Shown: positions 18,272 through 27,428, numbered from the stretch's first letter. The stretch: 64,000 nt of DNA from Alphaproteobacteria bacterium (GCA_022822405.1 JAJEBT010000064.1:1-64000); one strand, 5' to 3'. The notes: generated by a model from the letters alone, not told the origin. Made by a program: numbers and translations.

Positions 18272-19800
18272 ACATCTCGCACTGGATCGAACGCTGGGAG
18301 AGTTTTCAGCCGGAGAAGACCGCGATCCGGTTCGAGGGGACTGATATTTCCTACTCCGCCCTTGCCGCCCGCGTACGCAAGGCCGCAGCGCTTTTGCGCC
18401 ATGGCTTGGGTGTCGGTCGCGGCGACCGGACGGCGTTCCTCGGCTTCAATTCCCCCGACATGCTGGCGCTGATGTTCGCGAGTGCCCGGCTTGGTGCAAT
18501 TCTGGTGCCGCTCAACTGGCGCCTTGCTCCGCCCGAGCATCGCTTCATTCTCGACAACAGCGGCGCCAAGGTCCTGTTCTGCGAGCCGGAGTTCCTTGAA
18601 GGCGCCGATGCTTTTCTGCCGCCTGACTGCCGCCTCGTGGCGATGGGTGGCCCGGACGGAGAGGGTGGAGAGTTTGAGGCGTTCGCGTCTTCGGCTCCGG
18701 AGGATGCTGTCGACCCCTTGGCTGGAGCCGATGACCCCCTCCTGATCGTCTACACCTCAGGCACTACTGGCCGCCCGAAGGGTGCGGTCCTCGATCAGAG
18801 CGCGATCACCTTCAACGCCGTCAATTCGGGCGCCATGCACGATATGACGAGCAGGGACATCGTGTTCACGAACCTGCCGATGTTTCATGTCGGAGGCCTG
18901 AACATCCAGACCACTCCGGCGCTCCATGCCGGCGCCACCGTCATCCTGCACCGGCGTTTCGATCCCGACGCGACGGCACGGGTGATTACCGAGGAAAAGC
19001 CAAGCCTGATGATCCTGGTGCCGGCGCTGATGAGCGCGCTGATGGCGCATCCGCAATGGTCGGCACTCGACCTCTCTTCGCTGCGCGCGATCAATACCGG
19101 TTCCACCATCGTTCCGATGTCGCTCCTCGACAGCTATCTCGATCGCGGGGTGCCTGTGATTCAGGTCTATGGAACCACCGAGACCGCGCCGATCGCCATT
19201 CATCAGCGCGTCCCGGACGCATGGACCACCAAGGGTTCGACGGGTCGCGCGGCGCTATATTGCGATGCAAAGATCGTGGATGCCGAAGGTCGCACGCTCG
19301 GGGCCGGAGAGAAGGGCGAGATCGTCGTGCGAGGGCCCAGCATCATGACCGGATACTGGAACGATCCCGAAGCCACGGCGCAGGTCCTCAAGGACGGCTG
19401 GTTTCACACCGGTGATATCGGCCACGTCGATGAGAGGGGATTGTTCTATGTCGATGACCGGCTGAAGGACGTCATCATCTCGGGCTCTGAAAACATCTAT
19501 CCGGCCGAACTCGAGAGCGTACTTGATGGGTGCGCCGAGATCGCCGAGGCGGCCGTTGTCGGTCGTGCCGACGAGAGATGGGGAGAGGTGCCGGTTGCCG
19601 TCGTCGTGCCGGCTTCCGGTGCGGGTCCGGAACGGCAACGGATCCTGGAGTTGTTCGATGGCCGGCTCGCGCGCTTCAAGCACCCGCGGGATGTCGTCTT
19701 CGTCGAGAGCCTGCCGAGGAATGCAATGGGCAAGGTTCTCAAGTACGAACTCCGGGATATGGTCAGCAGGGTTTCGGCTGAGCGGCAAACCGGATCATGA
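18268..19800 (+). CDS. Acyl-CoA synthetase / AMP-dependent ligase
   Basis: 510 residues of the ANL superfamily. The P-loop IVYTSGTTGRPKGAVL lies at about 160-175. QVYGTTETAP is the adenylate motif, DERGLFYVDDRLKDVIISG the hinge region, and LPRNAMGKVLKYELR holds the catalytic lysine near 489. It activates a carboxylic acid as an acyl-AMP and then as a CoA thioester. The sequence resembles medium/long-chain and aryl or cycloalkyl CoA ligases, and specificity cannot be fixed. The start overlaps the previous stop (ATGA) and the stop overlaps the MFS start (ATGA), so this is part of a coupled operon. Confidence 0.9.
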   Translation: MNISHWIERWESFQPEKTAIRFEGTDISYSALAARVRKAAALLRHGLGVGRGDRTAFLGFNSPDMLALMFASARLGAILVPLNWRLAPPEHRFILDNSGAKVLFCEPEFLEGADAFLPPDCRLVAMGGPDGEGGEFEAFASSAPEDAVDPLAGADDPLLIVYTSGTTGRPKGAVLDQSAITFNAVNSGAMHDMTSRDIVFTNLPMFHVGGLNIQTTPALHAGATVILHRRFDPDATARVITEEKPSLMILVPALMSALMAHPQWSALDLSSLRAINTGSTIVPMSLLDSYLDRGVPVIQVYGTTETAPIAIHQRVPDAWTTKGSTGRAALYCDAKIVDAEGRTLGAGEKGEIVVRGPSIMTGYWNDPEATAQVLKDGWFHTGDIGHVDERGLFYVDDRLKDVIISGSENIYPAELESVLDGCAEIAEAAVVGRADERWGEVPVAVVVPASGAGPERQRILELFDGRLARFKHPRDVVFVESLPRNAMGKVLKYELRDMVSRVSAERQTGS

Positions 19801-21002
19801 CGGCAGAGTTCCGGGAACGCCGGGCGATCGGCATCCTCCTGCTGATCGTCTTTTTCGACATGCTCGCTTTCGGGATCATCATCCCGTTCATGCCGTTCTG
19901 GGCCGAGCGCTTTGGCGCCTCTCCAGCGCTGGTTGCCATCCTGTTCGCGACCTTTTCGTTCTTCGCCTTGCTATCCTCGTTTCCCTGGGGAGTCGTCAGC
20001 GACCGCTGGGGTCGCAAGCCGATCCTTTGTCTCGGCATCGCCGGCTCGGTGCTGTCGTTCGTGTGGGTAAGTCAGGCTGACGCGCTTTGGGAGCTTTTTG
20101 CGGCCCGCTCCCTCGCCGGTCTGATGGGGGGCACGGCGGTTGTTGCTCAGGCCTATATCGCGGATCTGACGCCGCCGCGCGACCGGGCGGCCCGCATGGG
20201 TCTGATGGGCGCGGCGATCGGCGCCGGCTTCGTGCTCGGACCGGCGATCGGGTGGTCGCTGACATGGGTTGGCGAAGGCGATACGGATTTTCGCACGGCA
20301 TTCCTGGTGGCAGCCGGTGCGGGAATGGTGGGGCTTGTCGTGGCGCTGCTGCTGCTCCGAGAGCCGGCGCAGCGCTCGGAGGCCGCGAGATCCCGCAGCT
20401 ATCGCGATCGTACCCTTGACTTCGCTGTTGCCGGCCGTGCGCCCGGTGTGCTGTACCCTCTGATTATCGTGACCCTTTTGGCATTCTGCATGGGCGGGCT
20501 CGAGAGCACGTTTGCGATATGGACCGAGCGCCAGCTTTCATGGGAAGTGCGGGAGAACGCGGTCTTCTTCTTCTATATCGGCACCCTCATGGTTCTCGTG
20601 CAGGGCGTCTTCGTCCGTCCGCTGGTCCGGCGGGTTGGGGAAGGACCGCTGGTTGCGACAGGCGCCATCCTCATGGCATCCGGCTTTACCTTCGTGCTGT
20701 TTGTCTATTCCGCCTTCCCGGCATATGTCGGTGGCTTTCTCATCGCCGTTGGCTACGGGCTGGCCCAACCTTCGCTTACCGCGCTTGTTTCCCGCAATGC
20801 TCCGGCTGGCCAGCAGGGGGCGGCGATGGGCGCGCTGCAGTCAGCCCAGTCACTGTGCCGGATTCTCGGCCCGGCGGCAGCGGGCCTGGCGTTTTCGGCC
20901 TTTTCCCGCGATGCACCGTATCTCGGAGGCGGGGTCCTTCTGTTCATCGCGTTTGTTGTCGCCCTCCGAGCGATGCCGGTCCTGCGGGGCCAGACCCGCT
21001 GA
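19797..21002 (+). CDS. MFS transporter, TetA-like 12-helix type
   Basis: 401 residues with twelve predicted membrane helices. Motif A is GVVSDRWGRKPIL, between helices 2 and 3. The N-terminus (FFDMLAFGIIIPFMPFWAE) and LAGLMGGTAVVAQAYIADLTP resemble the drug-efflux TetA-type branch of the major facilitator superfamily. As the last gene of an operon for ring cleavage and CoA activation it may import the substrate or export an intermediate. It starts within the stop of the ligase gene (ATGA). Confidence 0.85.
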   Translation: MTAEFRERRAIGILLLIVFFDMLAFGIIIPFMPFWAERFGASPALVAILFATFSFFALLSSFPWGVVSDRWGRKPILCLGIAGSVLSFVWVSQADALWELFAARSLAGLMGGTAVVAQAYIADLTPPRDRAARMGLMGAAIGAGFVLGPAIGWSLTWVGEGDTDFRTAFLVAAGAGMVGLVVALLLLREPAQRSEAARSRSYRDRTLDFAVAGRAPGVLYPLIIVTLLAFCMGGLESTFAIWTERQLSWEVRENAVFFFYIGTLMVLVQGVFVRPLVRRVGEGPLVATGAILMASGFTFVLFVYSAFPAYVGGFLIAVGYGLAQPSLTALVSRNAPAGQQGAAMGALQSAQSLCRILGPAAAGLAFSAFSRDAPYLGGGVLLFIAFVVALRAMPVLRGQTR

Positions 21003-21074
21003 TATCCGAAACAGGAGGCAGGGCGGTGCAATAACCGGAAAGCTCGGTCCGGGCGGGTCGAGATGTTCGTGCGG

Positions 21075-22448
21075 TCACAGGAAATCGGTGAGCCGAACCT
21101 TGCCGGCATGGGGCGGTACGGTGCGTTCGAAGCGTGCGCGGGCCGGAGGATCGCTGGCCGGCGGTCCGGTTGCGTCGATTGCCCATTTGCCGGTAACGAC
21201 ATTGCGCGGCCCGCCAGCCGCTTCGCGGGCGGTGGGATCCAGCGCATGGCCCTTTGCGGATGGGACGACGAAAATGTCGCGGGTCGGCTCGACACGGGTT
21301 GCGACCGACCAGATCAGGTCCTCGGCGCTTTCGATGTCGACATCGTCGTCGATTGCAATTGCGAGCCTGGCACTGGGCCAGCGTTCTCCGAGCATGAGCA
21401 TCAGCGCGTTGTGGGCCTCTCCTTCCGATGCGGGCGTCATCTGTACGACACAGGCCAGTGTTCCGCCCCACGGAACATAGGCAACTTCCCGCACCTGGAA
21501 TCCCTGCTTCGTCAGGCGTTCGTACAACATTGCCTCATGGGGCAGCGACAGCAACGGCTGATGATCCGAATACATCAGGGTGTTGTGTTGACGCAGGATC
21601 GGGTTCTCGCGGATGGCAATGGACGAAATCTCGACCACCGGCTGTCTGGTGACGCCCGGAATGTAGTACAACGCCTGCGACGGGCCCGGCCCGTCGTCGC
21701 GGCGCTCACCGGACGCGACACGCCCCTCGATCACGACCTCGGCGTGGGCAGGGACTGCAAGCGGGACAGTGCGGCAGGCGACCAGTTCGACCTGCTCGTC
21801 GATGAGATTGGCAACCATGTCGAGCTCGCCAAACCGTTCAAGATGTTCAGGCACGCTGTAGGACGCCATGATCTCGTAGGCCGGGTGGGTTCCGATGACA
21901 AAGGCGATCGGCATTGCCTCGCCGCGCGCTTCCCAGGCGTCGAGAATGGAACGCATGTGTGGCGACGAACCGATCAGGTAGGTCGCACGCCGGGCATCGA
22001 AGGGCGAGATTCGCGTAAACGAGAAGTTCGCCGGACCGCCATCGGGTCCCTGGCAGACGACCATGGCGATCAGGCTGGGGCCGGGGTCACGTGTTCCGTG
22101 CTGAAACCCGGGCAGTAGGCCGAAATCCGCGTCCCCGCCGTCATGGTCGGTCCAGGCGCCGGGGCGCCGGGTGATCAGGCGTGGCGCTGTCGGCGGACGC
22201 GACAGGCGCTCGGCGAGAAACGGTAGCACGGCATCCGGTTCGGTTCCGAGCACGATTGCCTGCGCCGCGCGGTCGCGGAAAAGGAGGTCGGCCAGCCTCC
22301 AGCCGTCAAAGCCTTCGATTTGTTCGAAGAGGACCGGTTGCCGGGCCTCGACGATCAGCGCGCTCAGATGCTCGCGCTGCACCGGTCGCGAGACGCGCAG
22401 AACGTTGGCGCCGGCGCTTTCCAGAAACGTCCTGAGGTCCTTGGCCAT
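21075..22448 (-). CDS. UbiD family decarboxylase-like protein with altered active site
   Basis: 457 residues of the UbiD family, whose members (de)carboxylate aromatic or alpha,beta-unsaturated acids with prenylated FMN. The metal/prFMN residues can be placed from the Fdc1 pattern: N and R in ANFSFTR (about 141 and 146) and H in SSPHMR (about 164). The acidic pair of the EGPFGE/D motif is changed: the protein reads DDGPGPS, giving Asp for the first Glu and Ser for the second. The second residue is the usual proton donor. Catalysis may therefore differ or be lost. GGAG lies six bases before the ATG at 22448; a GTG one codon earlier is less well spaced. No UbiX gene is in the window. Confidence 0.72.
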   Translation of the reverse strand: MAKDLRTFLESAGANVLRVSRPVQREHLSALIVEARQPVLFEQIEGFDGWRLADLLFRDRAAQAIVLGTEPDAVLPFLAERLSRPPTAPRLITRRPGAWTDHDGGDADFGLLPGFQHGTRDPGPSLIAMVVCQGPDGGPANFSFTRISPFDARRATYLIGSSPHMRSILDAWEARGEAMPIAFVIGTHPAYEIMASYSVPEHLERFGELDMVANLIDEQVELVACRTVPLAVPAHAEVVIEGRVASGERRDDGPGPSQALYYIPGVTRQPVVEISSIAIRENPILRQHNTLMYSDHQPLLSLPHEAMLYERLTKQGFQVREVAYVPWGGTLACVVQMTPASEGEAHNALMLMLGERWPSARLAIAIDDDVDIESAEDLIWSVATRVEPTRDIFVVPSAKGHALDPTAREAAGGPRNVVTGKWAIDATGPPASDPPARARFERTVPPHAGKVRLTDFL

Positions 22449-22586
22449 CACCCGCTCCGTATCACGCCGTCTTCAACCGGAGAGCTTTTTGCTCTTCCGC
22501 CGTGACGGCGCGCCGCAAGTGGGCGCCGGAGCCATGCTTGGGCCGGATGCGGCATTTCGTGACGCCGTTCGAGCGGAAATCGGGAA

Positions 22587-23432
22587 TCAATCCTCGGATG
22601 GATAGATCGCCCGCGATTCAAGCTGGGTCCAGGCTACCGGTGCTCCGGCCCTGGCAATGCGGTCGTCGCGGGGAAGGTCGGGGTCCCACAGTGCCGCGAT
22701 GAAGCGCATGCCGTTGACCCCGTCGGAATCTTCCGATGCCAGCCAAACCACAGGTATTTCCATGACTTCGGGCTGGATCAGGGCCGAGCGGCTGAACGGG
22801 GCGTCGGCCGGAATCATCCGCGTGTTGACCGGCCCGCCGGGGATCAGGATGTTGGCGGTCACGCCCGTGCCGTCGAGATCGTGCGCCATGATGTGCGTAT
22901 GGGCTTCCAGCGCCGCCTTGGACGGCCCGTAGGCACCGCCGCCGACGCGATACATGGTGTTGAGGCTGGTGGTCACGTTGATGATGCGGCCCCAGCCGTT
23001 CTTCATCATGACCGGCGCGCAGGTCTTGGCCATGAGCTGCGGACCGAAGACATTGACCCGCAACATGGCGTTCCACAGGTCGTCATCGAGATCCCAGAAA
23101 TTCGTGTGACCGACCATGAAGCCGGCTATGCGCTCCGGCCCGACGACCGCGTCGTTGACGAGAACGTCGAGCGACCCGAAGGATGCGACGATCTCGTCCA
23201 CCGTCTGCCGCGCGCGGTCGGCGTCTGTAACATCGCAGACCATCGGTTTGACCGAGCCCTGGCCACCGGCGCCTTCCGCCTCCTCGGCAGCCTCCCTGAG
23301 CACATCCTCGTCGATATCGATCATGGCGACCCTTGCTCCGGCTTCGGCGAGCGCCACGGACATGCGTCGCCCCATGCCGCGCCCGGCTCCGGTCATCAGT
23401 ACGGTCTTGCCCTCAAGGGCTCGGTTGCGCAT
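22587..23432 (-). CDS. SDR family oxidoreductase (tandem paralogue 1)
   Basis: 281 residues. The Rossmann motif is TGAGRGMGRRM, with an acidic residue after strand 2 (MIDIDED) suggesting NAD(H) preference. The catalytic site is INVTTSLNTM with YGPSK (YxxxK). It is closely similar in sequence to the next gene upstream (23465-24328). Both share a C-terminal extension, MRFIAALWD followed by AGAPVAWTQL, unusual for simple SDRs. GGGAG is eight bases before the ATG. It belongs to a co-oriented run with two SDRs, a thioesterase and a CoA-transferase. The substrate may be a hydroxyacyl-CoA or cyclic alcohol, which is only an inference from context. Confidence 0.88.
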   Translation of the reverse strand: MRNRALEGKTVLMTGAGRGMGRRMSVALAEAGARVAMIDIDEDVLREAAEEAEGAGGQGSVKPMVCDVTDADRARQTVDEIVASFGSLDVLVNDAVVGPERIAGFMVGHTNFWDLDDDLWNAMLRVNVFGPQLMAKTCAPVMMKNGWGRIINVTTSLNTMYRVGGGAYGPSKAALEAHTHIMAHDLDGTGVTANILIPGGPVNTRMIPADAPFSRSALIQPEVMEIPVVWLASEDSDGVNGMRFIAALWDPDLPRDDRIARAGAPVAWTQLESRAIYPSED

Positions 23433-23464
23433 GGCGGTTCTCCCGTTTCGTGTGGTCCGGTGTT

Positions 23465-24328
23465 CTACAGATCTTCATGTTCCCAGCCATCCGGCCGTTG
23501 CGATATAGAGTTGACCTGGGGCCAGGCCACGGGCGCGCCGGCCTTGGCGACGCGTTCGTCCGGCGGCAGGCTCTCGTCCCACAGCGCTGCAATGAAGCGC
23601 ATGCCGTTAATGCGGTCGGCATCGGTGCTACAAAGCCAGCACACCGGGGCGCTCATTGCTTCGGGTTGTACAAGTTCGTCTCGCGCAAGGCCGGTCGCTT
23701 CCGGAATCATGCGCGTGTTCGCCGGACCGCCGGGAATGAGGACGTTGGCTGTCACTCCGGTATCCGCGAGATCATGCGCCATGACGCGGGTGTTGGCCTC
23801 GAGCGCAGCCTTCGAAGGGCCGTAGGCTCCGCAGCCCCGCAGATACATCGTGTCGAGGCTGGTGGTGATGTTGATCACGCGTCCCCAACCCGCTTTCAGA
23901 AGATGCGGCACCGCGACCGAGGTCACCAGTTGCGGCCCGTAGGCGTTCACGGTCAGCACGCGGAGCCAGAGTTCGGGATCGACATCCCAGAAGACCGGCG
24001 GGTCCCCGACAAAATCATTGGTGAAGAATTGCGGTCCCATCGCCGCGTCGTTGATGACGATGTGCAGTCCGCCGAAACCATCGACAACCTCGTCGATGGC
24101 TGACCGCGCCCGCTCCGGATCGGTGACGTCGGCAGTTACAGCCATCGCGCAGCCCTGGCCACCGGAGGCCTCGACCTCGCGAAGCGCGGTTGCGAGCACG
24201 TCCCGCTCAATGTCGAGAAGAGCGACCCGCGCGCCCTTGGCCGCGAGGCCCTCGGCCATTGCCTTGCCCAGTCCTCGCCCGGCTCCGGTGATCAGCGCGA
24301 TGCGCCCCTCGAGCGGTCGATCAGTCAT
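23465..24328 (-). CDS. SDR family oxidoreductase (tandem paralogue 2)
   Basis: 287 residues. The cofactor motif is TGAGRGLGKAM, the acidic LLDIERD follows strand 2, and the active site is INITTSLDTM then YGPSK. The C-terminal segment MRFIAALWDESLPPDERV and AGAPVAWPQV parallels its neighbour, indicating tandem duplication. I start at the ATG at 24328, with GGAG eight bases upstream; the longer frame to 24532 runs into unconserved sequence. It lies 32 bases before paralogue 1. Confidence 0.88.
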   Translation of the reverse strand: MTDRPLEGRIALITGAGRGLGKAMAEGLAAKGARVALLDIERDVLATALREVEASGGQGCAMAVTADVTDPERARSAIDEVVDGFGGLHIVINDAAMGPQFFTNDFVGDPPVFWDVDPELWLRVLTVNAYGPQLVTSVAVPHLLKAGWGRVINITTSLDTMYLRGCGAYGPSKAALEANTRVMAHDLADTGVTANVLIPGGPANTRMIPEATGLARDELVQPEAMSAPVCWLCSTDADRINGMRFIAALWDESLPPDERVAKAGAPVAWPQVNSISQRPDGWEHEDL

Positions 24329-24389
24329 GGCATTTTCTCCGGTTTGCCGGTCGCGTCCGGGCCGCGGACCTCGCTTCGAGACGCCGCAC

Positions 24390-25217
24390 TCAGCCGTCGG
24401 GCTGGATCGCCTGTCCGCCGAGTTGCGGCCAGGCGATCGGCGCGCTCGCAGCGTCGAGGTTTTCCTCCACCGTCCTTTTCGTGTCCCAGACGGCGGCCCG
24501 TATGCGACGGTCATTGATGCCCGCAGAGTCATCGGACAAGAGATAGAGCAGCGGCGGGACCATGACTTCGGGCTGAATGAGGCCCGCCCGGTTGGCGTAT
24601 TTTCCGGCCGCGGAAATCATGCGGGTATCGGCGGGGCCGCCCGGAATGAGCACGTTGCAGGTTACGCCGGTCCCCGCGACGCCGCCCGCGATCATCGTCG
24701 CGAGAGCCTCGGCGGCCGCCTTGGACGGCCCATAGGCGCCGTTGGTGTAGGCGATCATGGTCTCGAAGCTGGTCGTGACATTGACGATACGGCCGCGATT
24801 CCGCGCCAGCATGCCAGGCATCACCGCCTTAGTCATGACGAAGTGGCCGGTGACGTTGGCGTCGAGATAGAGCAGCCAGTCAGCGAGCTCGATCTCCCAG
24901 ACCATGCTGACATCCGACCGGTCCGTGCTGCGGAAGCGCTGGGGTCCGAGCCCGGCATTGTTCACGAGTGCGTCCGGATCGCCGAACGCCCCGACGGTTT
25001 CCCCGACGATCCTCCCTGCATCGTTGGGATTCGAGACGTCGCCGGACACGGCGATCACGGAGTCCCCGAATTCGCGCGCCGCGGCTCGGACAACGTCTTC
25101 GTCAAGTTCGGCCATCGCGACCCTGGCGCCTGCGGCGACCAGGCCCCTTGTCATGGCAAGTCCGAGGCCGCGTCCGGCCCCCGTGACGATTGCGACCTTT
25201 CCTTCGATCGGCGTCAT
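24390..25217 (-). CDS. SDR family oxidoreductase (tandem paralogue 3)
   Basis: 275 residues with TGAGRGLGLAM, NNAGLGP, VNVTTSFETM and YGPSK. It is more divergent than the other two SDRs but shares their layout, including LIPGGPADTRMI after the active site and a C-terminal AAVWD ... ASAPIAWPQL segment. Its start overlaps the thioesterase stop by four bases (ATGA), placing it firmly in the same operon. Confidence 0.88.
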   Translation of the reverse strand: MTPIEGKVAIVTGAGRGLGLAMTRGLVAAGARVAMAELDEDVVRAAAREFGDSVIAVSGDVSNPNDAGRIVGETVGAFGDPDALVNNAGLGPQRFRSTDRSDVSMVWEIELADWLLYLDANVTGHFVMTKAVMPGMLARNRGRIVNVTTSFETMIAYTNGAYGPSKAAAEALATMIAGGVAGTGVTCNVLIPGGPADTRMISAAGKYANRAGLIQPEVMVPPLLYLLSDDSAGINDRRIRAAVWDTKRTVEENLDAASAPIAWPQLGGQAIQPDG

Positions 25218-25657
25218 GCCCGGTCTTCCGCTTGCGTGAAGTCGACAACCAGGGGCTCGAGCCTGTTGCGGAAGTAATCGGGCATGGCCGCGGATTTCCT
25301 GGTTTCCGGGTCGAAGAACACCTCGACCGTGTCCTGGGTGGCGCGCAGTTCGTCGCTGTCGGCGTCATACATGCGGAGGTGGTGGCGTATGGACCTGTTG
25401 CCGACATGGGTAAAGCCGCCGCGTATCACCATGAGGTCGCCAGCCTTCATCTCTCGAATGTAGTTTATCGAGATTCGTGCGACCACGAGCCCCGAACCGC
25501 TTTCATGCATCGTCTTCTGGCTCAGGCCGGCTACGCTCCACAGGTGAAAGCCCGCGTCGTCGAAATGGTGCGCGTACCAGCGCACGTTCATGTGGCCGAT
25601 GTGATCGCAATGCCAGGGGAAGACGACGGAACGGTAGACTTCGAATACGTTGTCCAA
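25214..25657 (-). CDS. Acyl-CoA thioesterase (4-hydroxybenzoyl-CoA thioesterase / YbgC type hotdog)
   Basis: 147 residues of the hotdog fold. The N-terminal VFPWHCDHIGHMNVRWY contains the family Asp-x-x-Gly-His-x-Asn motif of 4HBT/YbgC thioesterases, with D18 the probable catalytic aspartate. SINYIREMKAGD and a C-terminal strand follow. It should hydrolyse an acyl-CoA made in the neighbouring pathway, with the CoA-transferase and SDRs acting on the same pool. It overlaps SDR paralogue 3 by four bases. Confidence 0.85.
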   Translation of the reverse strand: MDNVFEVYRSVVFPWHCDHIGHMNVRWYAHHFDDAGFHLWSVAGLSQKTMHESGSGLVVARISINYIREMKAGDLMVIRGGFTHVGNRSIRHHLRMYDADSDELRATQDTVEVFFDPETRKSAAMPDYFRNRLEPLVVDFTQAEDRA

Positions 25658-25755
25658 CGGAACTCAACTCCTCGAATGGGAAGGAAGGCCCTCGGCGGTG
25701 GTACGCCCTGACCCTCCGCCTCGTGACCGAGTATAGCAGGCGTCCATCGAGGCGG

Positions 25756-26487
25756 TCAGCCTTGCCAGCCGAGGCGCCTGCGTGCGAACTCGGGATAGGT
25801 CTCCGCGATTTCGCCCGCGATGCGTTCGCGGATGAGTTCGAGCCGGTCGGGTTCGGGCGGCGCCACCGGCGCGGGATCGGCGGGGCATGCGAAATCGAAA
25901 CCGGTATTGTCGCGCACTTCCTCGAGGGTCGCGCCGGGCAGCAGGCCGTCGAGGCGGAACCGCCGGTTGCCACGTTCGTAGGCGAAGATGCACAGGTTGG
26001 TGACGAGGGCGAAGGGGCCGCCTGGCCGGTGGACATCCGGCGGGCTGGCGCCGGGAGCGCTGATGAAATCGACGCGGTCGACGAGGGAGCGGCGAGAATG
26101 TTCTTCCCGGAACAGGATGACGCGCGGAACCGTGAAATACAGGTAGGCGGAGCCGAAGCTGCCGGGAAAGCGGGTCTCGGAGGCCGGGTAGGGACCGGTT
26201 CCGACGAGATTGATGTTGCCTTCGCCGTCGATCTGGCCGCCGCCGAGAAAGAATGCGTCAACCCGACCCTGACCGGCGCGATCGAACAGTTCGGGACCGC
26301 CGTCATTGAACGGGTTGTGCAGTGCGCTCCCGAGAATGCTGGCGCGTGCCTTGCCGCCGCTGAGCGCCTGGACCAGCAGTGCGGCGCTTCCGGGAATGGG
26401 GGACGCTGTGCCGACGGCGATGTTGCGGCAGCCGTCGAGAAGGCGCGCCAAGGCGCAGATCAGCAGTTCCTCGCGGGAATACTCCAT
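25756..26487 (-). CDS. CoA-transferase subunit B (glutaconate CoA-transferase / IpdB-like)
   Basis: 243 residues of the class I CoA-transferase beta family. VGTASPIPGSAALL lies near the N-terminus and DAFFLGGGQIDGEGNINLVG in the middle. The protein resembles GctB/IpdB-type subunits. I cannot place the usual catalytic glutamate with confidence. IpdAB-type members act as CoA hydrolases on ring-fission intermediates and lack it, so hydrolase activity is possible. It starts eight bases after subunit A. Confidence 0.82.
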   Translation of the reverse strand: MEYSREELLICALARLLDGCRNIAVGTASPIPGSAALLVQALSGGKARASILGSALHNPFNDGGPELFDRAGQGRVDAFFLGGGQIDGEGNINLVGTGPYPASETRFPGSFGSAYLYFTVPRVILFREEHSRRSLVDRVDFISAPGASPPDVHRPGGPFALVTNLCIFAYERGNRRFRLDGLLPGATLEEVRDNTGFDFACPADPAPVAPPEPDRLELIRERIAGEIAETYPEFARRRLGWQG

Positions 26488-26495
26488 GGGAAAGG

Positions 26496-27368
26496 TCAGG
26501 CTGCGGCCTCAACCTGAAGCACGTTCTCTGCGAGCCACGAATCGAAGCCCTCCGCTGTCTGGGCGGCCTCCAGATAGGCGCGAAGGTGGCGGCCGTCTTT
26601 CGGGTAGTGCCCGGGCAGGGCAAGAGGCCAGGCGCCCTGTGGCGCGTGCGCCACTGCTTCGACGTAGACCGGCGGGATGGTGCCGGCCCGCATCCCGGGA
26701 TCATCCATCAGGTTGCCGTCCCAGACTTCCTCGACGGTCGCAAGCGTGCGCCTCGAAGCGTGGGCTAACAGGACGCACTCACGGGCCGCTCCGGCCCAGA
26801 CATTGCCGTGCGCGTCGCCGTAACGGCAGTGGAAGAGCGCGATATCGGGGGTGACAGCGGGCAGCGCCACTACCGGATCGTTGCCTTGGGCGAAGGGATT
26901 CTCGATCACCTTCCAGTCGGGGCGATGGCCCAGCAGATCGGAGCCGATGATGCCGCGGAGGGGCATGAACGGGATACCCTTTTCCGACGCCTGCAGCGCG
27001 GCGTAGATTGCAGGGCAGGTTGCGTCCCGGATCACGATGCGGCCATGCTCGACGGCATCGCGAAAGCGCGGGGCGAAGCCGAATTCTCCCAATGAGACGC
27101 CGCTGGTCTCGATCTCGCCGACGCAGCCCGCACCGACGAGGATCTCGATCTGGAAACTGCCGACGGGCACGGTCAGGAGGCGCAAGCCGCGGGCGCCCCT
27201 GCGAATCAGCGCCCGCGTCGTTGCCATCGCCGCACCGGCATCGTCCTTTGGTAACGCGACCAGTGCGCTGTCCGGGACCTGTTCGGCAATCTCGTCGACC
27301 GAAAGCCATGACTTCGGTGCATGCATCTTGACCGTCCCACTCATACCGGTTCGTCCGGGCTCGGACAT
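26496..27368 (-). CDS. CoA-transferase subunit A (glutaconate CoA-transferase / IpdA-like)
   Basis: 290 residues. GARGLRLLTVPVGSFQIEIL, then GIPFMPLRGIIGSDLL, ALFHCRYGDAHGNVW and the class I alpha-subunit ending are recognisable. It forms a heterodimer with the downstream subunit B. The first ATG, at 27368, has AGGAG five bases upstream and is preferred over later in-frame ATGs at 27344 and 27326. The SelW-like selenoprotein gene ends 60 bases upstream on the same strand. Confidence 0.83.
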   Translation of the reverse strand: MSEPGRTGMSGTVKMHAPKSWLSVDEIAEQVPDSALVALPKDDAGAAMATTRALIRRGARGLRLLTVPVGSFQIEILVGAGCVGEIETSGVSLGEFGFAPRFRDAVEHGRIVIRDATCPAIYAALQASEKGIPFMPLRGIIGSDLLGHRPDWKVIENPFAQGNDPVVALPAVTPDIALFHCRYGDAHGNVWAGAARECVLLAHASRRTLATVEEVWDGNLMDDPGMRAGTIPPVYVEAVAHAPQGAWPLALPGHYPKDGRHLRAYLEAAQTAEGFDSWLAENVLQVEAAA

Positions 27369-27428
27369 CCTCGCTCCTGGAGCAACCGGCGTTCGGCGAA
27401 CGCTGCTGTCCAGCAGTGGCTGCGCGGT

